The position numbers and the translations under genes are program-made. From Calothrix sp. PCC 7507 (lineage in GTDB: Bacteria; Cyanobacteriota; Cyanobacteriia; Cyanobacteriales; Nostocaceae), in the NCBI RefSeq assembly GCF_000316575.1, contig NC_019682.1:3222001-3286000 (forward strand): 64,000 nucleotides of DNA. Direction: 5' to 3'. The notes beneath the pieces were generated by a model that saw only the letters and a list, made by a program, of their open reading frames with translations, had not been told where the DNA came from and searched no databases. Below are positions 8,151 through 17,554 of this stretch, one piece after another. Position 1 is the first letter of the stretch. Each line of letters opens with the position of its first letter.

Positions 8151-9125
8151 ATGGAGAAGCGTGCCGTAATCAACAGCAATGTGATCAAAGAAAAAGCTAG
8201 TGAGTTAGGCTTTCACAAAGTAGGGATTGCTGCCGTAGATGGAGTTGACGCTACAGAGGTGCAGCGGCTGCAAGCGTGGATAGCGCTGGGTTATCACGCC
8301 GAAATGGCATGGATGGCTAACCCAAAACGCCAGGATATTAGCTTAATCATGCCAGAAGTGCGATCGCTCATCTGTGTCGCCCTCAACTACTACACACCAG
8401 ATCAACGTCCCCAAGGCGAAGAATACGCCAAAATTTCCCGTTATGGCTGGGGAAGGGATTATCACAAGGTGATGCACAAAAAACTCAAAGCACTAACTAT
8501 CTGGTTACAATCGTTAGGTGAAAGCATCCAAGCCCGTTATTATGCAGACACTGGCCCAGTTGCCGATAAAGTTTGGGCACAACGAGCCGGGATTGGTTGG
8601 ATCGCGAAAAATGGTAATGTCATTACTAGAGAGTATGGCTCTTGGGTATTTTTGGGAGAGGTGTTGACAAATTTAGAATTAGAGAGCGATCGCCCATCCA
8701 CAGAACACTGTGGCACCTGTACTCGTTGTCTTGACGCTTGCCCTACAAACGCGATTACCCAACCCTTTGTTATCGATGCTAACCGCTGCATAGCTTATCA
8801 TACAATTGAAAATCGCTCAGAGAAATTACCCCAAACAGTCGCACCCCATTTACAAGGCTGGGTTGCAGGTTGTGATATCTGTCAAGACGTTTGTCCTTGG
8901 AACCAACGTTTTGCCCACGTCACAGATGTGGCAGAATTTCAGCCCTATCCTGGGAATATTGCGCCCAAGCTGATAGAATTGGCAGAAATCTCAGATGAGG
9001 AGTGGGATCAACAACTTCCAGCATCAGCCTTGCGACGGATTAAGCCAGAAATGTTACGACGTAATGCCCGTGCTAATCTTGATGCATCTAAGCAAAGTAA
9101 TGACCCAGAAAGTAATTATTTTTGA
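8151..9125 (+). CDS. queG: Epoxyqueuosine reductase
   Basis: A 324-residue cytosolic enzyme that reduces epoxyqueuosine to queuosine in the wobble base of tRNAs with GUN anticodons, using cobalamin and two [4Fe-4S] clusters. Cluster ligands are visible in CGTCTRCLDACP (Cys187, 190, 193, 197) and in CDICQDVCPW (Cys241, 244, 248) with Cys213 before it. The probable proton donor is Asp133 in YYADTGPV. The length is slightly shorter than many homologues, which have a longer C-terminal HEAT tail. The last 26 bases overlap the following HAD gene. Confidence 0.93.
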   Translation: MEKRAVINSNVIKEKASELGFHKVGIAAVDGVDATEVQRLQAWIALGYHAEMAWMANPKRQDISLIMPEVRSLICVALNYYTPDQRPQGEEYAKISRYGWGRDYHKVMHKKLKALTIWLQSLGESIQARYYADTGPVADKVWAQRAGIGWIAKNGNVITREYGSWVFLGEVLTNLELESDRPSTEHCGTCTRCLDACPTNAITQPFVIDANRCIAYHTIENRSEKLPQTVAPHLQGWVAGCDICQDVCPWNQRFAHVTDVAEFQPYPGNIAPKLIELAEISDEEWDQQLPASALRRIKPEMLRRNARANLDASKQSNDPESNYF

Positions 9126-9735
9126 TTTTGATGGCACGATTGCAGATACATTAGACGCTCTTGTAAGTATTGCCAATCGTTTAGCTGTCGAGTTTGGTTA
9201 TATACAAATCACTCCAGAGGAACTAGCTATATTAAGAAATTTTAGCTCGAGAGAAATTATAAAATACTCAGGGATTTCTGTTTTTAAAATTCCCTTTCTA
9301 GTTAAAAAGGTGAAATCTGAATTAAAAGATAAAATCCATGAGTTTAAACCTATTTCTGGAATTCAATCAGCCTTAATAGAACTTAAGCATGAAGGCTATA
9401 AACTAGGAATTATTACTTCTAACTCTCAAGAAAATGTGACCGAATTCCTTAAAAACAATGCTTTAGATAGCTTATTTGATTTTATATATTCAGGAGTAAC
9501 AATTTTTGGAAAAACCACAATCATCAATAACGTATTAAGACAAAAGCAATTCAAAGCTCAAGAAGTCATCTATGTGGGAGATGAAACCAGAGACATAGAG
9601 GCATCAAAAAAAGCCAATATCAAAGTCATTGCCGTCACTTGGGGTTTTAATTCCTCAGAAGCACTAGCTAAACAAAAGCCAGACTTTTTAATTCACCAAC
9701 CGAATGAACTATTAACAGTTATCCGCAGTTGTTAA
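9100..9735 (+). CDS. HAD-superfamily hydrolase, phosphoglycolate phosphatase-like
   Basis: A 211-residue protein from ATG 9100, which lies inside the end of queG (26-base overlap, different frame); a longer frame from 8995 would add an unrelated N-terminus. HAD motif I is FDFDGTIADT with Asp9 as nucleophile and Asp11 as acid/base. Motif II is GIITSN, motif III a Lys around FGKTT, and motif IV is YVGDETRDIEASKKA. The helical cap between motifs I and II marks the HAD-IA branch. The substrate is not evident. It is AT-richer than queG. It is translationally coupled to queG and followed by a strong terminator. Confidence 0.85.
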   Translation: MTQKVIIFDFDGTIADTLDALVSIANRLAVEFGYIQITPEELAILRNFSSREIIKYSGISVFKIPFLVKKVKSELKDKIHEFKPISGIQSALIELKHEGYKLGIITSNSQENVTEFLKNNALDSLFDFIYSGVTIFGKTTIINNVLRQKQFKAQEVIYVGDETRDIEASKKANIKVIAVTWGFNSSEALAKQKPDFLIHQPNELLTVIRSC

Positions 9736-9773
9736 ATAGACATAAGAGCGAAAATTAATTCTGCTTTACCCGA

Positions 9774-9802
9774 AAGAGCGATCGTTATCAACGAACGCTC
9801 TT
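9774..9802 (+). terminator. Rho-independent terminator after queG-HAD operon
   Basis: AAGAGCG pairs with CGCTCTT, and after one mismatch TCGTT pairs with AACGA, leaving a 3-base loop. AAAAATTTT follows, so it may work in both directions. Confidence 0.75.
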
Positions 9803-9994
9803 AAAAATTTTGTATTCCAGATTAAAAGAAGTTTCCTAATACCAAGTTGCCAAAAGAATGCGACGGATAAATCGTAGGGGCGGGGTTTTCCCACCCTTCC
9901 AAACTTTAATTGGTATAGGACTCATATTTGATTTTTGAAATACATGTAGGGGAGCCACCCTCGTGCGCGGGTTTCCCGCGTTGAGAGGAGTGGC

Positions 9995-10045
9995 GTTGGG
10001 CAATGCCCACCAAAACCCGGATGTGGTGGGCATTGCCCACCCTAC
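9995..10045. repeat. Dispersed inverted repeat of the TGGGCA(A/G)TGCCCA family
   Basis: An 18-base arm at 9995-10012 pairs, with one mismatch, with 10024-10041 around an 11-base loop, and CCTAC follows. Related sequences lie at 11236, 21391, 26426, 38322 and 43333. Confidence 0.65.
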
Positions 10046-10108
10046 ACTTAATATTAAAGTGTACGGAATTTTTTCAATAATCAAACCGGATTCCTATATA
10101 ACTTGAAA

Positions 10109-10486
10109 TTACCCTCCAGAAGCTTTTCCTTTTTTCAAAGCTTTTTGTAATAGATCATCACTGACGCTAGTTACAGCTTCATCTCTTGAACTGCTAATTT
10201 CTTTGGCTATCTCTACATAATCGTCAGGATTACCAGTTGGTTCTGCTACAGTTTTTACCTCTTCTGGTTGAGAGACTTCATATTTAGTTGCAGTCGCCGC
10301 TTCCGCAGCTCCGATACCTTCACCTGTGCGATCAATCTCACTGACACTAAATTTTTGTGCCGCGGCGTAATCAGCCTCAAAATCGACCTTAGGCGCTTTT
10401 TCTTCCCCACTAACTATATTTTCAGCAGCTAATTGTGCATCATGGGTGGGGGCTTCATTAGGATTTGGCTTGACTTTCTCAGACAT
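10109..10486 (-). CDS. Hypothetical acidic, probably disordered protein
   Basis: A 125-residue protein from ATG 10486 (a GTG nine bases upstream is less likely). It is rich in Glu, Ala, Lys and Pro, lacks Cys and Trp, and shows no membrane segment, so it is probably largely disordered. The only regular part is a C-terminal amphipathic stretch (DDLLQKALKKGKASGG). I do not recognise a family. Coding character is supported by the lack of stops over 125 codons and an ordinary codon choice. Convergent with the HAD gene and divergent from the helical carotenoid protein gene, separated from the latter by about 200 bases. Confidence 0.6.
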   Translation of the reverse strand: MSEKVKPNPNEAPTHDAQLAAENIVSGEEKAPKVDFEADYAAAQKFSVSEIDRTGEGIGAAEAATATKYEVSQPEEVKTVAEPTGNPDDYVEIAKEISSSRDEAVTSVSDDLLQKALKKGKASGG

Positions 10487-10692
10487 AATTAGCACGCTAG
10501 GTAATTTTTCTATTGCTAGGGCAATGTTATCAAGGTGACATGCTAATTTCTGGCTATCTTGCGAAAGGTTTTAGCCTCCGTTAAAAGGTAGATAAAAGTC
10601 TAGAGGATATCTCTTTCTTCAGGATGTAGGATTGGAGGTTAAAACTTTGATAAGCATAGGTTTGATTTGACAAATTATCTGGGAATCGATTC

Positions 10693-11223
10693 ATGACTGC
10701 AAATTATAATCAAACCATTGCTCAATCTTTAAGTAATGAAACTCAGAAAGTGGTAGAGGCTTTTAATGCTTTAGATACCGATGCCAAATTAGCTTGGCTA
10801 TATTTTGTTTATGAAAAAATGGGTGGATCAATTACTCCAGCAGCGCCTACTGCGGCTGATCCAGAACTAGCACCAATTCTGCTCAGAGATTATTTGCAAT
10901 TATCCTCTAAGCAGCAACTAGATATTATGCGGGAAATTATTAACAATGAGGATACAGACTATTCTCGTGCTTATGGAGCGTTAAAAGAAAATAATCAGCT
11001 GTTAGTTTGGTATGCTTGGGCAGTGGAAATGGGTGATACGGTAGTTGATATCCCAGATGATTACGACGAAACTGACACTATTAATGATGTGCTGTCCCAA
11101 ATTGAAGAGCTAGATTTTGATGGGCAAATTTCTGTATTGCGGACAATTGCTGGTCAAATGGGACACAGCGATGTGAAGGCGATCGCCACACAAGCAGAAA
11201 CGGGCAAAACCTCAAGTCTGTAA
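10693..11223 (+). CDS. Helical carotenoid protein (OCP N-terminal domain homologue)
   Basis: A 176-residue all-helical protein matching the carotenoid-binding N-terminal domain of OCP, without the NTF2 domain. Matching blocks are VVEAFNALDTDAKLAWLYFVYEKMG, then ITPAAPTAADPELA, LLVWYAWAVEMG and ISVLRTIAGQMG. Tyr40 and Trp106 correspond to OCP Tyr44 and Trp110, which stack on the carotenoid. Tyr37 stands where OCP has Trp41, and Arg150 corresponds to the domain-closing Arg155. Such HCPs quench singlet oxygen, and some paralogues dissipate phycobilisome energy. Which subtype this is cannot be told here. The CTDH gene at 7572 could supply its carotenoid. Confidence 0.87.
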   Translation: MTANYNQTIAQSLSNETQKVVEAFNALDTDAKLAWLYFVYEKMGGSITPAAPTAADPELAPILLRDYLQLSSKQQLDIMREIINNEDTDYSRAYGALKENNQLLVWYAWAVEMGDTVVDIPDDYDETDTINDVLSQIEELDFDGQISVLRTIAGQMGHSDVKAIATQAETGKTSSL

Positions 11224-11369
11224 TCATATAGTAGTGTAGGGTGGGCAATGCCCACCATATCTGTGTTTTATGGCAAAACTTGTCACAAGTAGGATGACAA
11301 TCATAGTTGCAGACCGGTAAACTTACATACTGTTAAGTGTGTCGCAATTTTTTTGTCACGGAGTTTGAT

Positions 11370-13751
11370 ATGACCTTAGCAGCTACTCCACAAACAAAGC
11401 CTCTAACAGCCGAAGAATTAGATAAAATCAATGCCTACTGGCGTGCAGCTAACTACCTTTCAGTAGGGCAAATCTATCTCCTCGACAATCCACTGTTAAG
11501 AGAACCACTCAAGCTAGAACATGTCAAACCCAGACTTTTAGGTCACTGGGGAACAACACCAGGACTTAATTTAATCTATGCTCACCTCAATTGGGTGATC
11601 AAAAAGTATGACCTAAATACAATCTACATTGCAGGGCCTGGTCATGGTGGCCCTGGACTCGTTGCTAATACCTATCTGGAAGGAACTTACAGCGAGTACT
11701 ACCCCAACATCTCCCAGGATGAAGAGGGTATCAAAAAACTCTTTAAACAATTCTCCTTTCCTGGTGGTATCCCGAGCCACGTTGCGCCCGAAACGCCTGG
11801 TTCCATCCACGAAGGCGGTGAACTGGGTTATGCCCTTGTCCACGCCTATGGTGCGGCGTTTGATAATCCTGACTTGATTGTGGCTACTGTTATTGGTGAT
11901 GGTGAAGCCGAAACAGGCGCGCTAGCAGCTAGTTGGCACTCTAACAAGTTTCTCAACCCTGTGCATGATGGCGCAGTCCTGCCGATATTGCACCTGAATG
12001 GATATAAAATTGCTAACCCGACGCTATTATCACGGGTGAGCCACGAGGAGCTAGAAAGCTTATTCGTGGGCTATGGCTACAAACCCTACTTTGTGGAAGG
12101 TGCTGATCCCGCAGATGTGCATCAGCAATTAGCAGCAGCTTTAGATACGGTAATTGTCGAAATTCAAGGTATCCAAAGAGAAGCCCGCGTACATGGTTTC
12201 ACCCAACGTCCTCAATGGCCAATGATTATCCTGAGAACCCCGAAAGGTTGGACAGGCCCCAAGGAAGTAGATGGGAAAAAAACCGAAGGTTATTGGCGAT
12301 CGCACCAAGTCCCCTTTGGTAATATAGCTGGACAGCCAGAACATCTGAAATTACTCGAAGACTGGATGAAGAGTTACAAACCAGAAGAACTCTTTGACAG
12401 CAACGGGAAACTGATTCCCGAACTAGCAGCACTAGCGCCCCGAGGTCATCGCCGCATGGGTGATAATCCCCACGCCAACGGCGGTATCCTGTTGCGTGAC
12501 CTGAAAATACCTGAGTTTGATGATTATGCTGTACATGTTCCCCATCCAGGAACAGCGATCGCTGAAGCCACGAAAGTCACCGGAAAATTCCTCCGGGATG
12601 TGCTGAAGCTCAACCAAGAAAGCCGTAACTTCCGCATCGTCGGCCCCGATGAGACAGCATCAAATCGTCTAGATCCTGTATTTGAGGTGACAGACCGGAC
12701 TTGGGTAGCCGAGAGGCTTCCAGAAGATGATCATCTATCACCCGATGGCCGAGTGATGGAAATTCTTAGCGAAACTTGTTGTCAAGGATGGTTAGAAGGC
12801 TACCTGCTGACAGGTCGTCACGGCTTATTCTCCTGCTATGAAGCATTCATCCATATCATCGATTCCATGTTCAACCAGCACGCCAAATGGTTGAAAACTA
12901 CCTTAGATATACCCTGGCGGCGACCAATAGCCTCTCTTAACTACCTCCTCACCTCCCACGTTTGGCGACAAGATCATAACGGTTTCTCCCACCAAGACCC
13001 TGGTTTTATCGACCATGTAGTTAATAAGAAATCAGCGATCGTTCGCGTCTATCTTCCCCCCGATGCCAACACGTTACTATCAGTTACAGACCACTGTCTC
13101 AGAAGTCGCAACTATGTCAACGTCATCGTCGCCGGCAAACAACCAGCACTGCAATACTTAGACATGGATGCAGCGATTAAACACTGCACCAAAGGTATTA
13201 GCATTTGGGAATGGGCAAGCAACGATCAAGATGGCGAAACAGATGTAGTCATGGCCTGTGCTGGAGACGTTCCTACATTAGAAACCTTAGCAGCAGTAGA
13301 CATCTTGCGTCAGCACTTCCCAGATTTAAAAGTGCGGGTAGTCAACGTAGTCGATTTGATGACACTACAACCCAAAAGTGAACATCCTCACGGTTTAAGT
13401 AGCAAAGATTTCGACACAATTTTCACCACCAACAAACCCATCATCTTCGCTTTTCACGGTTATCCTTGGCTGATCCACCGCCTCACCTATCGCCATACGA
13501 ACCACAACAACCTCCATGTCCGTGGCTACAAAGAAGAGGGTACTACCACTACCCCCTTTGATATGGTTGTTCTCAACGATCTCGATCGCTTCCATCTAGT
13601 AATCGACGTAATCGATCGCGTCCCCAAATTGGGTTACAACGCCGCTTATGTTAAGCAGAAACTGCAAGATAAACTCATCGAACACAAGCACTACATTGCT
13701 GAACACGGCGAAGATATGCCAGAAATTCGTGACTGGAAGTGGCCTTATTAG
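11370..13751 (+). CDS. xfp: Xylulose-5-phosphate/fructose-6-phosphate phosphoketolase
   Basis: A 793-residue thiamine-diphosphate enzyme that splits xylulose-5-P (and often fructose-6-P) with phosphate into acetyl-phosphate and glyceraldehyde-3-P or erythrose-4-P. Start ATG 11370 is preceded by CGGAG at a 7-8-base distance; a frame opening at 11337 adds an unlikely leader. Family motifs seen are [23 protein letters not shown], the ThDP/Mg segment [20 protein letters not shown], and HQDPGF with DANTLL in the second half. Length is normal. A hairpin at 13768-13787 probably ends the transcript. In cyanobacteria it gives an alternative carbon-conserving or dark route. Confidence 0.94.
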   Translation: MTLAATPQTKPLTAEELDKINAYWRAANYLSVGQIYLLDNPLLREPLKLEHVKPRLLGHWGTTPGLNLIYAHLNWVIKKYDLNTIYIAGPGHGGPGLVANTYLEGTYSEYYPNISQDEEGIKKLFKQFSFPGGIPSHVAPETPGSIHEGGELGYALVHAYGAAFDNPDLIVATVIGDGEAETGALAASWHSNKFLNPVHDGAVLPILHLNGYKIANPTLLSRVSHEELESLFVGYGYKPYFVEGADPADVHQQLAAALDTVIVEIQGIQREARVHGFTQRPQWPMIILRTPKGWTGPKEVDGKKTEGYWRSHQVPFGNIAGQPEHLKLLEDWMKSYKPEELFDSNGKLIPELAALAPRGHRRMGDNPHANGGILLRDLKIPEFDDYAVHVPHPGTAIAEATKVTGKFLRDVLKLNQESRNFRIVGPDETASNRLDPVFEVTDRTWVAERLPEDDHLSPDGRVMEILSETCCQGWLEGYLLTGRHGLFSCYEAFIHIIDSMFNQHAKWLKTTLDIPWRRPIASLNYLLTSHVWRQDHNGFSHQDPGFIDHVVNKKSAIVRVYLPPDANTLLSVTDHCLRSRNYVNVIVAGKQPALQYLDMDAAIKHCTKGISIWEWASNDQDGETDVVMACAGDVPTLETLAAVDILRQHFPDLKVRVVNVVDLMTLQPKSEHPHGLSSKDFDTIFTTNKPIIFAFHGYPWLIHRLTYRHTNHNNLHVRGYKEEGTTTTPFDMVVLNDLDRFHLVIDVIDRVPKLGYNAAYVKQKLQDKLIEHKHYIAEHGEDMPEIRDWKWPY

Positions 13752-13767
13752 CGCAATCCAGCAGTAG

Positions 13768-13787
13768 GGGCGAACAACCGTTCGCCC
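13768..13787 (+). terminator. Hairpin terminator candidate after phosphoketolase
   Basis: GGGCGAAC and GTTCGCCC form an 8-bp stem with a 4-base loop 16 bases after the stop. The T-run is weak (CCCTTCTC). Confidence 0.5.
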
Positions 13788-13885
13788 TTCTCGACCAACC
13801 ATCTCGCCCTCATGAATTTCCTGAATTCTACCGTCTGCATCTCCTAGTGGTCTGTCCCAAAAGTTTTAATAGGTTCGTCATGTTC

Positions 13886-13918
13886 AGATCCCCGACTTCT
13901 TGGAGAAGTCGGGGATCT
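13886..13918. repeat. REP-like palindrome, copy 4
   Basis: The same 33-base unit as at 4185, with a TTGGAGA centre. It is about 9 kb from the RAYT gene, so the family is dispersed. Confidence 0.82.
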
Positions 13919-14426
13919 AGCAGCCTCGTAAAATTAATGTGGTGGAGTACTAGCCTCTTTTCTAGAGGTTTTCTTGTCCCCAGATTTTATTGACAATTTT
14001 TATATATAAATCTTCCCAGATATCGCCAAAAGATATGCAAACCCGCAAAACCAATACAATGTTCCAGAAAAAAAGGCTAAATCCCTGATTGCGCTATCCC
14101 AAATTTCAAATTAGGATTTAGCCTCATGGTCACAAAAGGTTTATTGCCATTTTGTAAGCAACATCAATCGTAGCATAAGCTTATTGCTATTAAATAGCAA
14201 ATTTTAAACTTAATTTCTCAACTACTACAAATTCATTCAAGCGCTAATTATATTAATACAGAGCTTTTCTGAGGCACACAATTAATTTATTTACAAATAT
14301 TTACATTATATAAATGATAATATTTTTCAATAATTCTGGTAGGATATTTCCAAAGCTTATTGAGATAGATAGTCAATTGATTACTACAGTCTCAGGCAGA
14401 TCAAAATTTTCTTTAGAGGTAACGCC

Positions 14427-15458
14427 TTGACAAGCATAGCTATGCAAACATCAACATCGACTCCCTGGTGGGCAGGAAACGCCCGATTAACAGACCTCTC
14501 AGGGCGACTTTTGGGCGCTCATGTGGCTCATGCAGGGTTAATTGTTTTGTGGGCAGGAGCTACTACTTTGTTCGAGATTGCCCACTTTAACACCTCACAA
14601 CCCATGTACAAACAGGGGCTAATTCTCTTACCTCACCTAGCAACCCTCGGTTGGGGCGTGGGAAATGGTGGACAGGTAGTAAATACCTATCCCTACTTTG
14701 TCATCGGAGTATTGCACCTAATTAGTTCTGCTTTTCTAGGGTTGGGCGGTATTTTTCATGCCCTACGCGGGCCTGCCATTTTAGAAGAAAGGTTTTCTTT
14801 CTTTGGCTATCGTTGGCAAGATGCCAATAAAATGACCACAATCTTGGGCATTCACCTAGTTTTGTTGGGTTTTGGTGCTGGCTTGCTAGTTGCTAAAGCC
14901 ATCTTCTTTGGTGGGTTATATGATTCCACTGTCGGTCAAGTCAGAGTAGTTTCTCATCCTACTTGGAATTCCATAACCATTTTTAGCTACCTATTTGGTG
15001 GTGGTGGCCAACACTGGCTGGCTGGAGTCAACAACCTGGAAGACTTAGTTGGTGGTCACATTTGGATCAGTATTCTCTGTATTGCAGGTGGTATATGGCA
15101 CATAACAACTCAACCTTTTGCCTGGGCAAAGCAGCTTTTTGTCTGGTCAGGAGAAGCTTACCTCTCCTATAGCTTGGGTGCTTTGGCTCTCATGGGTTTG
15201 ATAGCTACTTATTTTGTTTCTGTCAACACACTAGCCTACCCTGTAGAGTTTTACGGGACAGCATTAAGTATTGGGTTTGACCGCTTTCCCTACTTCCAGA
15301 ATGGAGATTTATTATCCTCTCGCGTTTGGCTAGCCAATACTCACTTCTGGCTAGCCTTTTTCTTTCTCCAAGGGCATCTTTGGCACGCTCTACGCGCTGC
15401 TGGATTTGACTTCCGCGCTGGGAAAGTCGCTCGTTCAACTCGTGGGGAGGTAATCTAA
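14427..15458 (+). CDS. CP43-like chlorophyll-binding antenna protein (Pcb/IsiA family)
   Basis: A 343-residue, six-helix thylakoid protein related to PsbC (CP43) without its large lumenal loop. Family blocks are [47 protein letters not shown] and LAYPVEFYG, plus several membrane His residues that ligate chlorophyll. TTG 14427 is taken as start because AGAGG lies 7 bases upstream; an ATG at 14442 has no such site. It is 2 bases from the next gene, so the two are co-transcribed. It probably forms antenna around photosystem I under iron or light stress. Confidence 0.9.
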   Translation: MTSIAMQTSTSTPWWAGNARLTDLSGRLLGAHVAHAGLIVLWAGATTLFEIAHFNTSQPMYKQGLILLPHLATLGWGVGNGGQVVNTYPYFVIGVLHLISSAFLGLGGIFHALRGPAILEERFSFFGYRWQDANKMTTILGIHLVLLGFGAGLLVAKAIFFGGLYDSTVGQVRVVSHPTWNSITIFSYLFGGGGQHWLAGVNNLEDLVGGHIWISILCIAGGIWHITTQPFAWAKQLFVWSGEAYLSYSLGALALMGLIATYFVSVNTLAYPVEFYGTALSIGFDRFPYFQNGDLLSSRVWLANTHFWLAFFFLQGHLWHALRAAGFDFRAGKVARSTRGEVI

Positions 15459-15460
15459 CT

Positions 15461-16909
15461 ATGACAACTGCAACAATAACTCAACAAGAATCTAGTTGGT
15501 GGGCTGGTAATGCTCGGTTCATTAATCTGTCGGGTCGGCTTTTGGGCGCTCATGTTGCCCATGCTGGGTTGATTGTCCTTTGGGCAGGGGCAATGACCCT
15601 ATTTGAAATCACTCAATACAACCCTTCTCGACCAATTTATGAGCAGGGGCTGATTCTGCTACCCCATTTGGCAACTTTGGGATTCGGTGTTGGCGATCGC
15701 GGACAAATTATTGATACCTATCCCTACTTTGCCATTGGTGTTTTGCATCTAGTTAGTTCAGCTGTGCTGGGTGCTGGTGGCATTTACCATGCGCTTCTAG
15801 GCCCGGATGTTTTGCCTAAAAACCAGACATTTCCCGGTTCCTTTGGTTACGACTGGCAAGATGAAGACAAAATGACCACCATCATCGGCATTCATCTGCT
15901 GTTATTGGGATTGGGCGCTTGGTTATTGGTAGGGAAAGCTTTGTTTTGGGGCGGCCTTTATGATCCAGTCGTAGCATCTGTACGAGTGATTACTGAACCG
16001 ACTCTTAACCCTGGGCGCATTTTTGGCTATCTCTTTGGTTGGTTTGGCTCTCAGGGGATAGCGGCTGTTAACAACCTAGAGGATGTGATTGGCGGACATA
16101 TTTGGGTGGGGTTGCTCTGTATTGCGGGAGGATTTTGGCACATCTTTACTCAGCCTTTTGATTGGGCTAAACGGGTGCTGTTTTGGTCTGGGGAAGCATA
16201 TCTATCCTACAGCCTCGGCGCTCTGGCTTATATGGGTCTTTTGGCAGCATATTTTGTGACGGTAAACGATACAGTTTATCCCACAGTTTTCTACGGCCCG
16301 TTGGGACTGAGTACCACTGCATCGGGAGTAGTGACAGTTCGTACTTGGCTGGCAACTAGTCACTTAGCTCTGGCGATCGCATTTTTGTCTGGTCATATCT
16401 GGCACGCTTTGAGAGTGCGTGTCATAGCAGCAGGAATTGATTTTCAGCAAGGAGTTATCAGCCATGCAGGTATGCCGGAAATCGGGAATTTTGATACTCC
16501 AGTCAATGCTTCTGATATCTCACTGCGGTTTTTGGCGAATCTTCCCATCTACCGTCAAGGGCTGTCTCCTTTTTCCAGGGGGCTAGAAATTGGTATGGCT
16601 CATGGTTACTTCCTACTTGGGCCTTTCGCCAAACTCGGGCCACTGCGGGATACAGAGTTAGCGAACCAAGTAGGGCTACTGGCGACAATCGGTCTGCTGT
16701 TGATTTTGTCGATTTGCTTGTGGATTTATGGCAACGCATCGTTTCAAGGGCGCAAAACTCTTCAAGGGGAGCTACCAGAGAATCTGAAAACGGCTAAGTC
16801 TTGGAGTGAGTTTAATGCTGGGTGGACAGTAGGTAGTTGTGGCGGAGCCTTATTTGCCTTCTTGTTGTTAACCAATAGCAGTTTGTTTTTTAAGTTGGGC
16901 GCGATGTAA
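15461..16909 (+). CDS. CP43-like antenna protein fused to PsaL (IsiA-PsaL fusion)
   Basis: A 482-residue protein. Residues 1 to about 340 are a six-helix IsiA/Pcb domain ([45 protein letters not shown]). Residues about 345-482 match photosystem I subunit Psa[41 protein letters not shown], then [16 protein letters not shown], and a final membrane helix. PsaL normally holds PSI trimers or tetramers together, so the fusion would dock the antenna directly in the PSI core by replacing free PsaL. Such fusions are known from some filamentous cyanobacteria. Start ATG, 2 bases after the previous pcb; isiB follows. Confidence 0.93.
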   Translation: MTTATITQQESSWWAGNARFINLSGRLLGAHVAHAGLIVLWAGAMTLFEITQYNPSRPIYEQGLILLPHLATLGFGVGDRGQIIDTYPYFAIGVLHLVSSAVLGAGGIYHALLGPDVLPKNQTFPGSFGYDWQDEDKMTTIIGIHLLLLGLGAWLLVGKALFWGGLYDPVVASVRVITEPTLNPGRIFGYLFGWFGSQGIAAVNNLEDVIGGHIWVGLLCIAGGFWHIFTQPFDWAKRVLFWSGEAYLSYSLGALAYMGLLAAYFVTVNDTVYPTVFYGPLGLSTTASGVVTVRTWLATSHLALAIAFLSGHIWHALRVRVIAAGIDFQQGVISHAGMPEIGNFDTPVNASDISLRFLANLPIYRQGLSPFSRGLEIGMAHGYFLLGPFAKLGPLRDTELANQVGLLATIGLLLILSICLWIYGNASFQGRKTLQGELPENLKTAKSWSEFNAGWTVGSCGGALFAFLLLTNSSLFFKLGAM

Positions 16910-16911
16910 GG

Positions 16912-16931
16912 CTTACACAAATGTGTGTAAG
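16912..16931 (+). other. Hairpin between the IsiA-PsaL gene and isiB
   Basis: CTTACACA and TGTGTAAG form a perfect 8-bp stem with a 4-base loop right after the fusion stop. With no T-run it is more likely an mRNA processing or stability element separating isiB than a terminator. Confidence 0.4.
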
Positions 16932-16968
16932 TCATTTTCATCACAAAACTATATATTTAGGTGTCAAG

Positions 16969-17481
16969 ATGTCGAAAAAAATTGGTCTGTTCTTCGGTAC
17001 TCAAACCGGCAATACTGAAGCTGATGCGGAAAAGATTCGGGATGAGTTTGGTGGTGATATTGTCACATTAAATCCGATTTATGAGGCGGATGCTGCCACT
17101 TTTGATGAGTATAATTTGGTGATTATTGGCTCGCCTACTTGGGATATTGGTCAGCTTCAGAGCGATTGGGAAAGCTTTTTCCCTGAACTTGATGAAATAA
17201 ATTTTAGTGGCAAATTGGTTGCCTATTTTGGTGATGGAGACCAATATGGCTATGCCGATAACTTCCAGGATGCAATGGGAATTCTAGAAGAAAAAATTTC
17301 CCAGCGAGGCGGTAAAACGGTTGGTTATTGGCCCATAGATGGATATGACTTTGAGCAATCTAGAGCCGTGAGGAATGGCAAGTTTGTTGGGTTAGCACTT
17401 GATAGCGGTGGTCAATCCGATCTCACGGACGATCGCATTAAAACCTGGGTTGCTCAGTTGAAGACAGAATTCAGCTTGTAG
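16969..17481 (+). CDS. isiB: Flavodoxin
   Basis: A 170-residue long-chain flavodoxin that replaces ferredoxin as electron carrier from photosystem I to FNR under iron starvation. ATG 16969 gives exactly the mature family N-terminus MSKKIGLFFGTQTG, with the phosphate loop TQTGNTE; a frame from 16921 would add a spurious leader. The FMN-stacking residues are Trp in SPTWDIG and Tyr in QYGYADN, and ISQRGGKTVGYW is the long-chain insertion. It is close to the Anabaena protein from memory. It sits 59 bases after the IsiA-PsaL fusion and is followed by a 7-bp GC-rich hairpin. Confidence 0.95.
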   Translation: MSKKIGLFFGTQTGNTEADAEKIRDEFGGDIVTLNPIYEADAATFDEYNLVIIGSPTWDIGQLQSDWESFFPELDEINFSGKLVAYFGDGDQYGYADNFQDAMGILEEKISQRGGKTVGYWPIDGYDFEQSRAVRNGKFVGLALDSGGQSDLTDDRIKTWVAQLKTEFSL

Positions 17482-17488
17482 AGATTGG

Positions 17489-17508
17489 GGGCGCAGATTT
17501 ATGCGCCC
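17489..17508 (+). terminator. Hairpin after isiB
   Basis: GGGCGCA and TGCGCCC form a 7-bp stem with a 6-base loop 8 bases after the isiB stop. The T-run is weak, so termination may be partial. Confidence 0.5.
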
Positions 17509-17554
17509 TGACTAAAAATTTATAACTGATAACTTATGGGTATGACAGATATTT

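Larger units (their letters stand above)
9736..10108. other. Gap with a terminator and an inverted dispersed repeat
   Basis: No gene seen. It holds the terminator at 9774-9802 and the TGGGCA...CCCACC inverted repeat at 9995-10045. A minus-strand frame here (9836-10084) is only the product of the repeat. Confidence 0.6.
13752..14426. other. Long gap upstream of the Pcb/IsiA island
   Basis: No gene seen. It contains the phosphoketolase terminator, a REP-like palindrome at 13886, and then about 450 AT-rich bases ending at the pcb start. The AT-rich block at 14290-14332 resembles one upstream of isiA at 18550-18592 and may hold iron-dependent control sites, but no canonical Fur box could be fixed by eye. 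Confidence 0.5.

Noticed and set aside
9836-10084. An 82-residue open frame on the minus strand after the HAD gene
   Set aside because: It is made of the TGGGCAATGCCCA repeat and flanking gap sequence and has no family resemblance.
13739-13993. An 84-residue open frame overlapping the end of phosphoketolase
   Set aside because: It runs through the terminator hairpin and a REP palindrome; no ribosome site.
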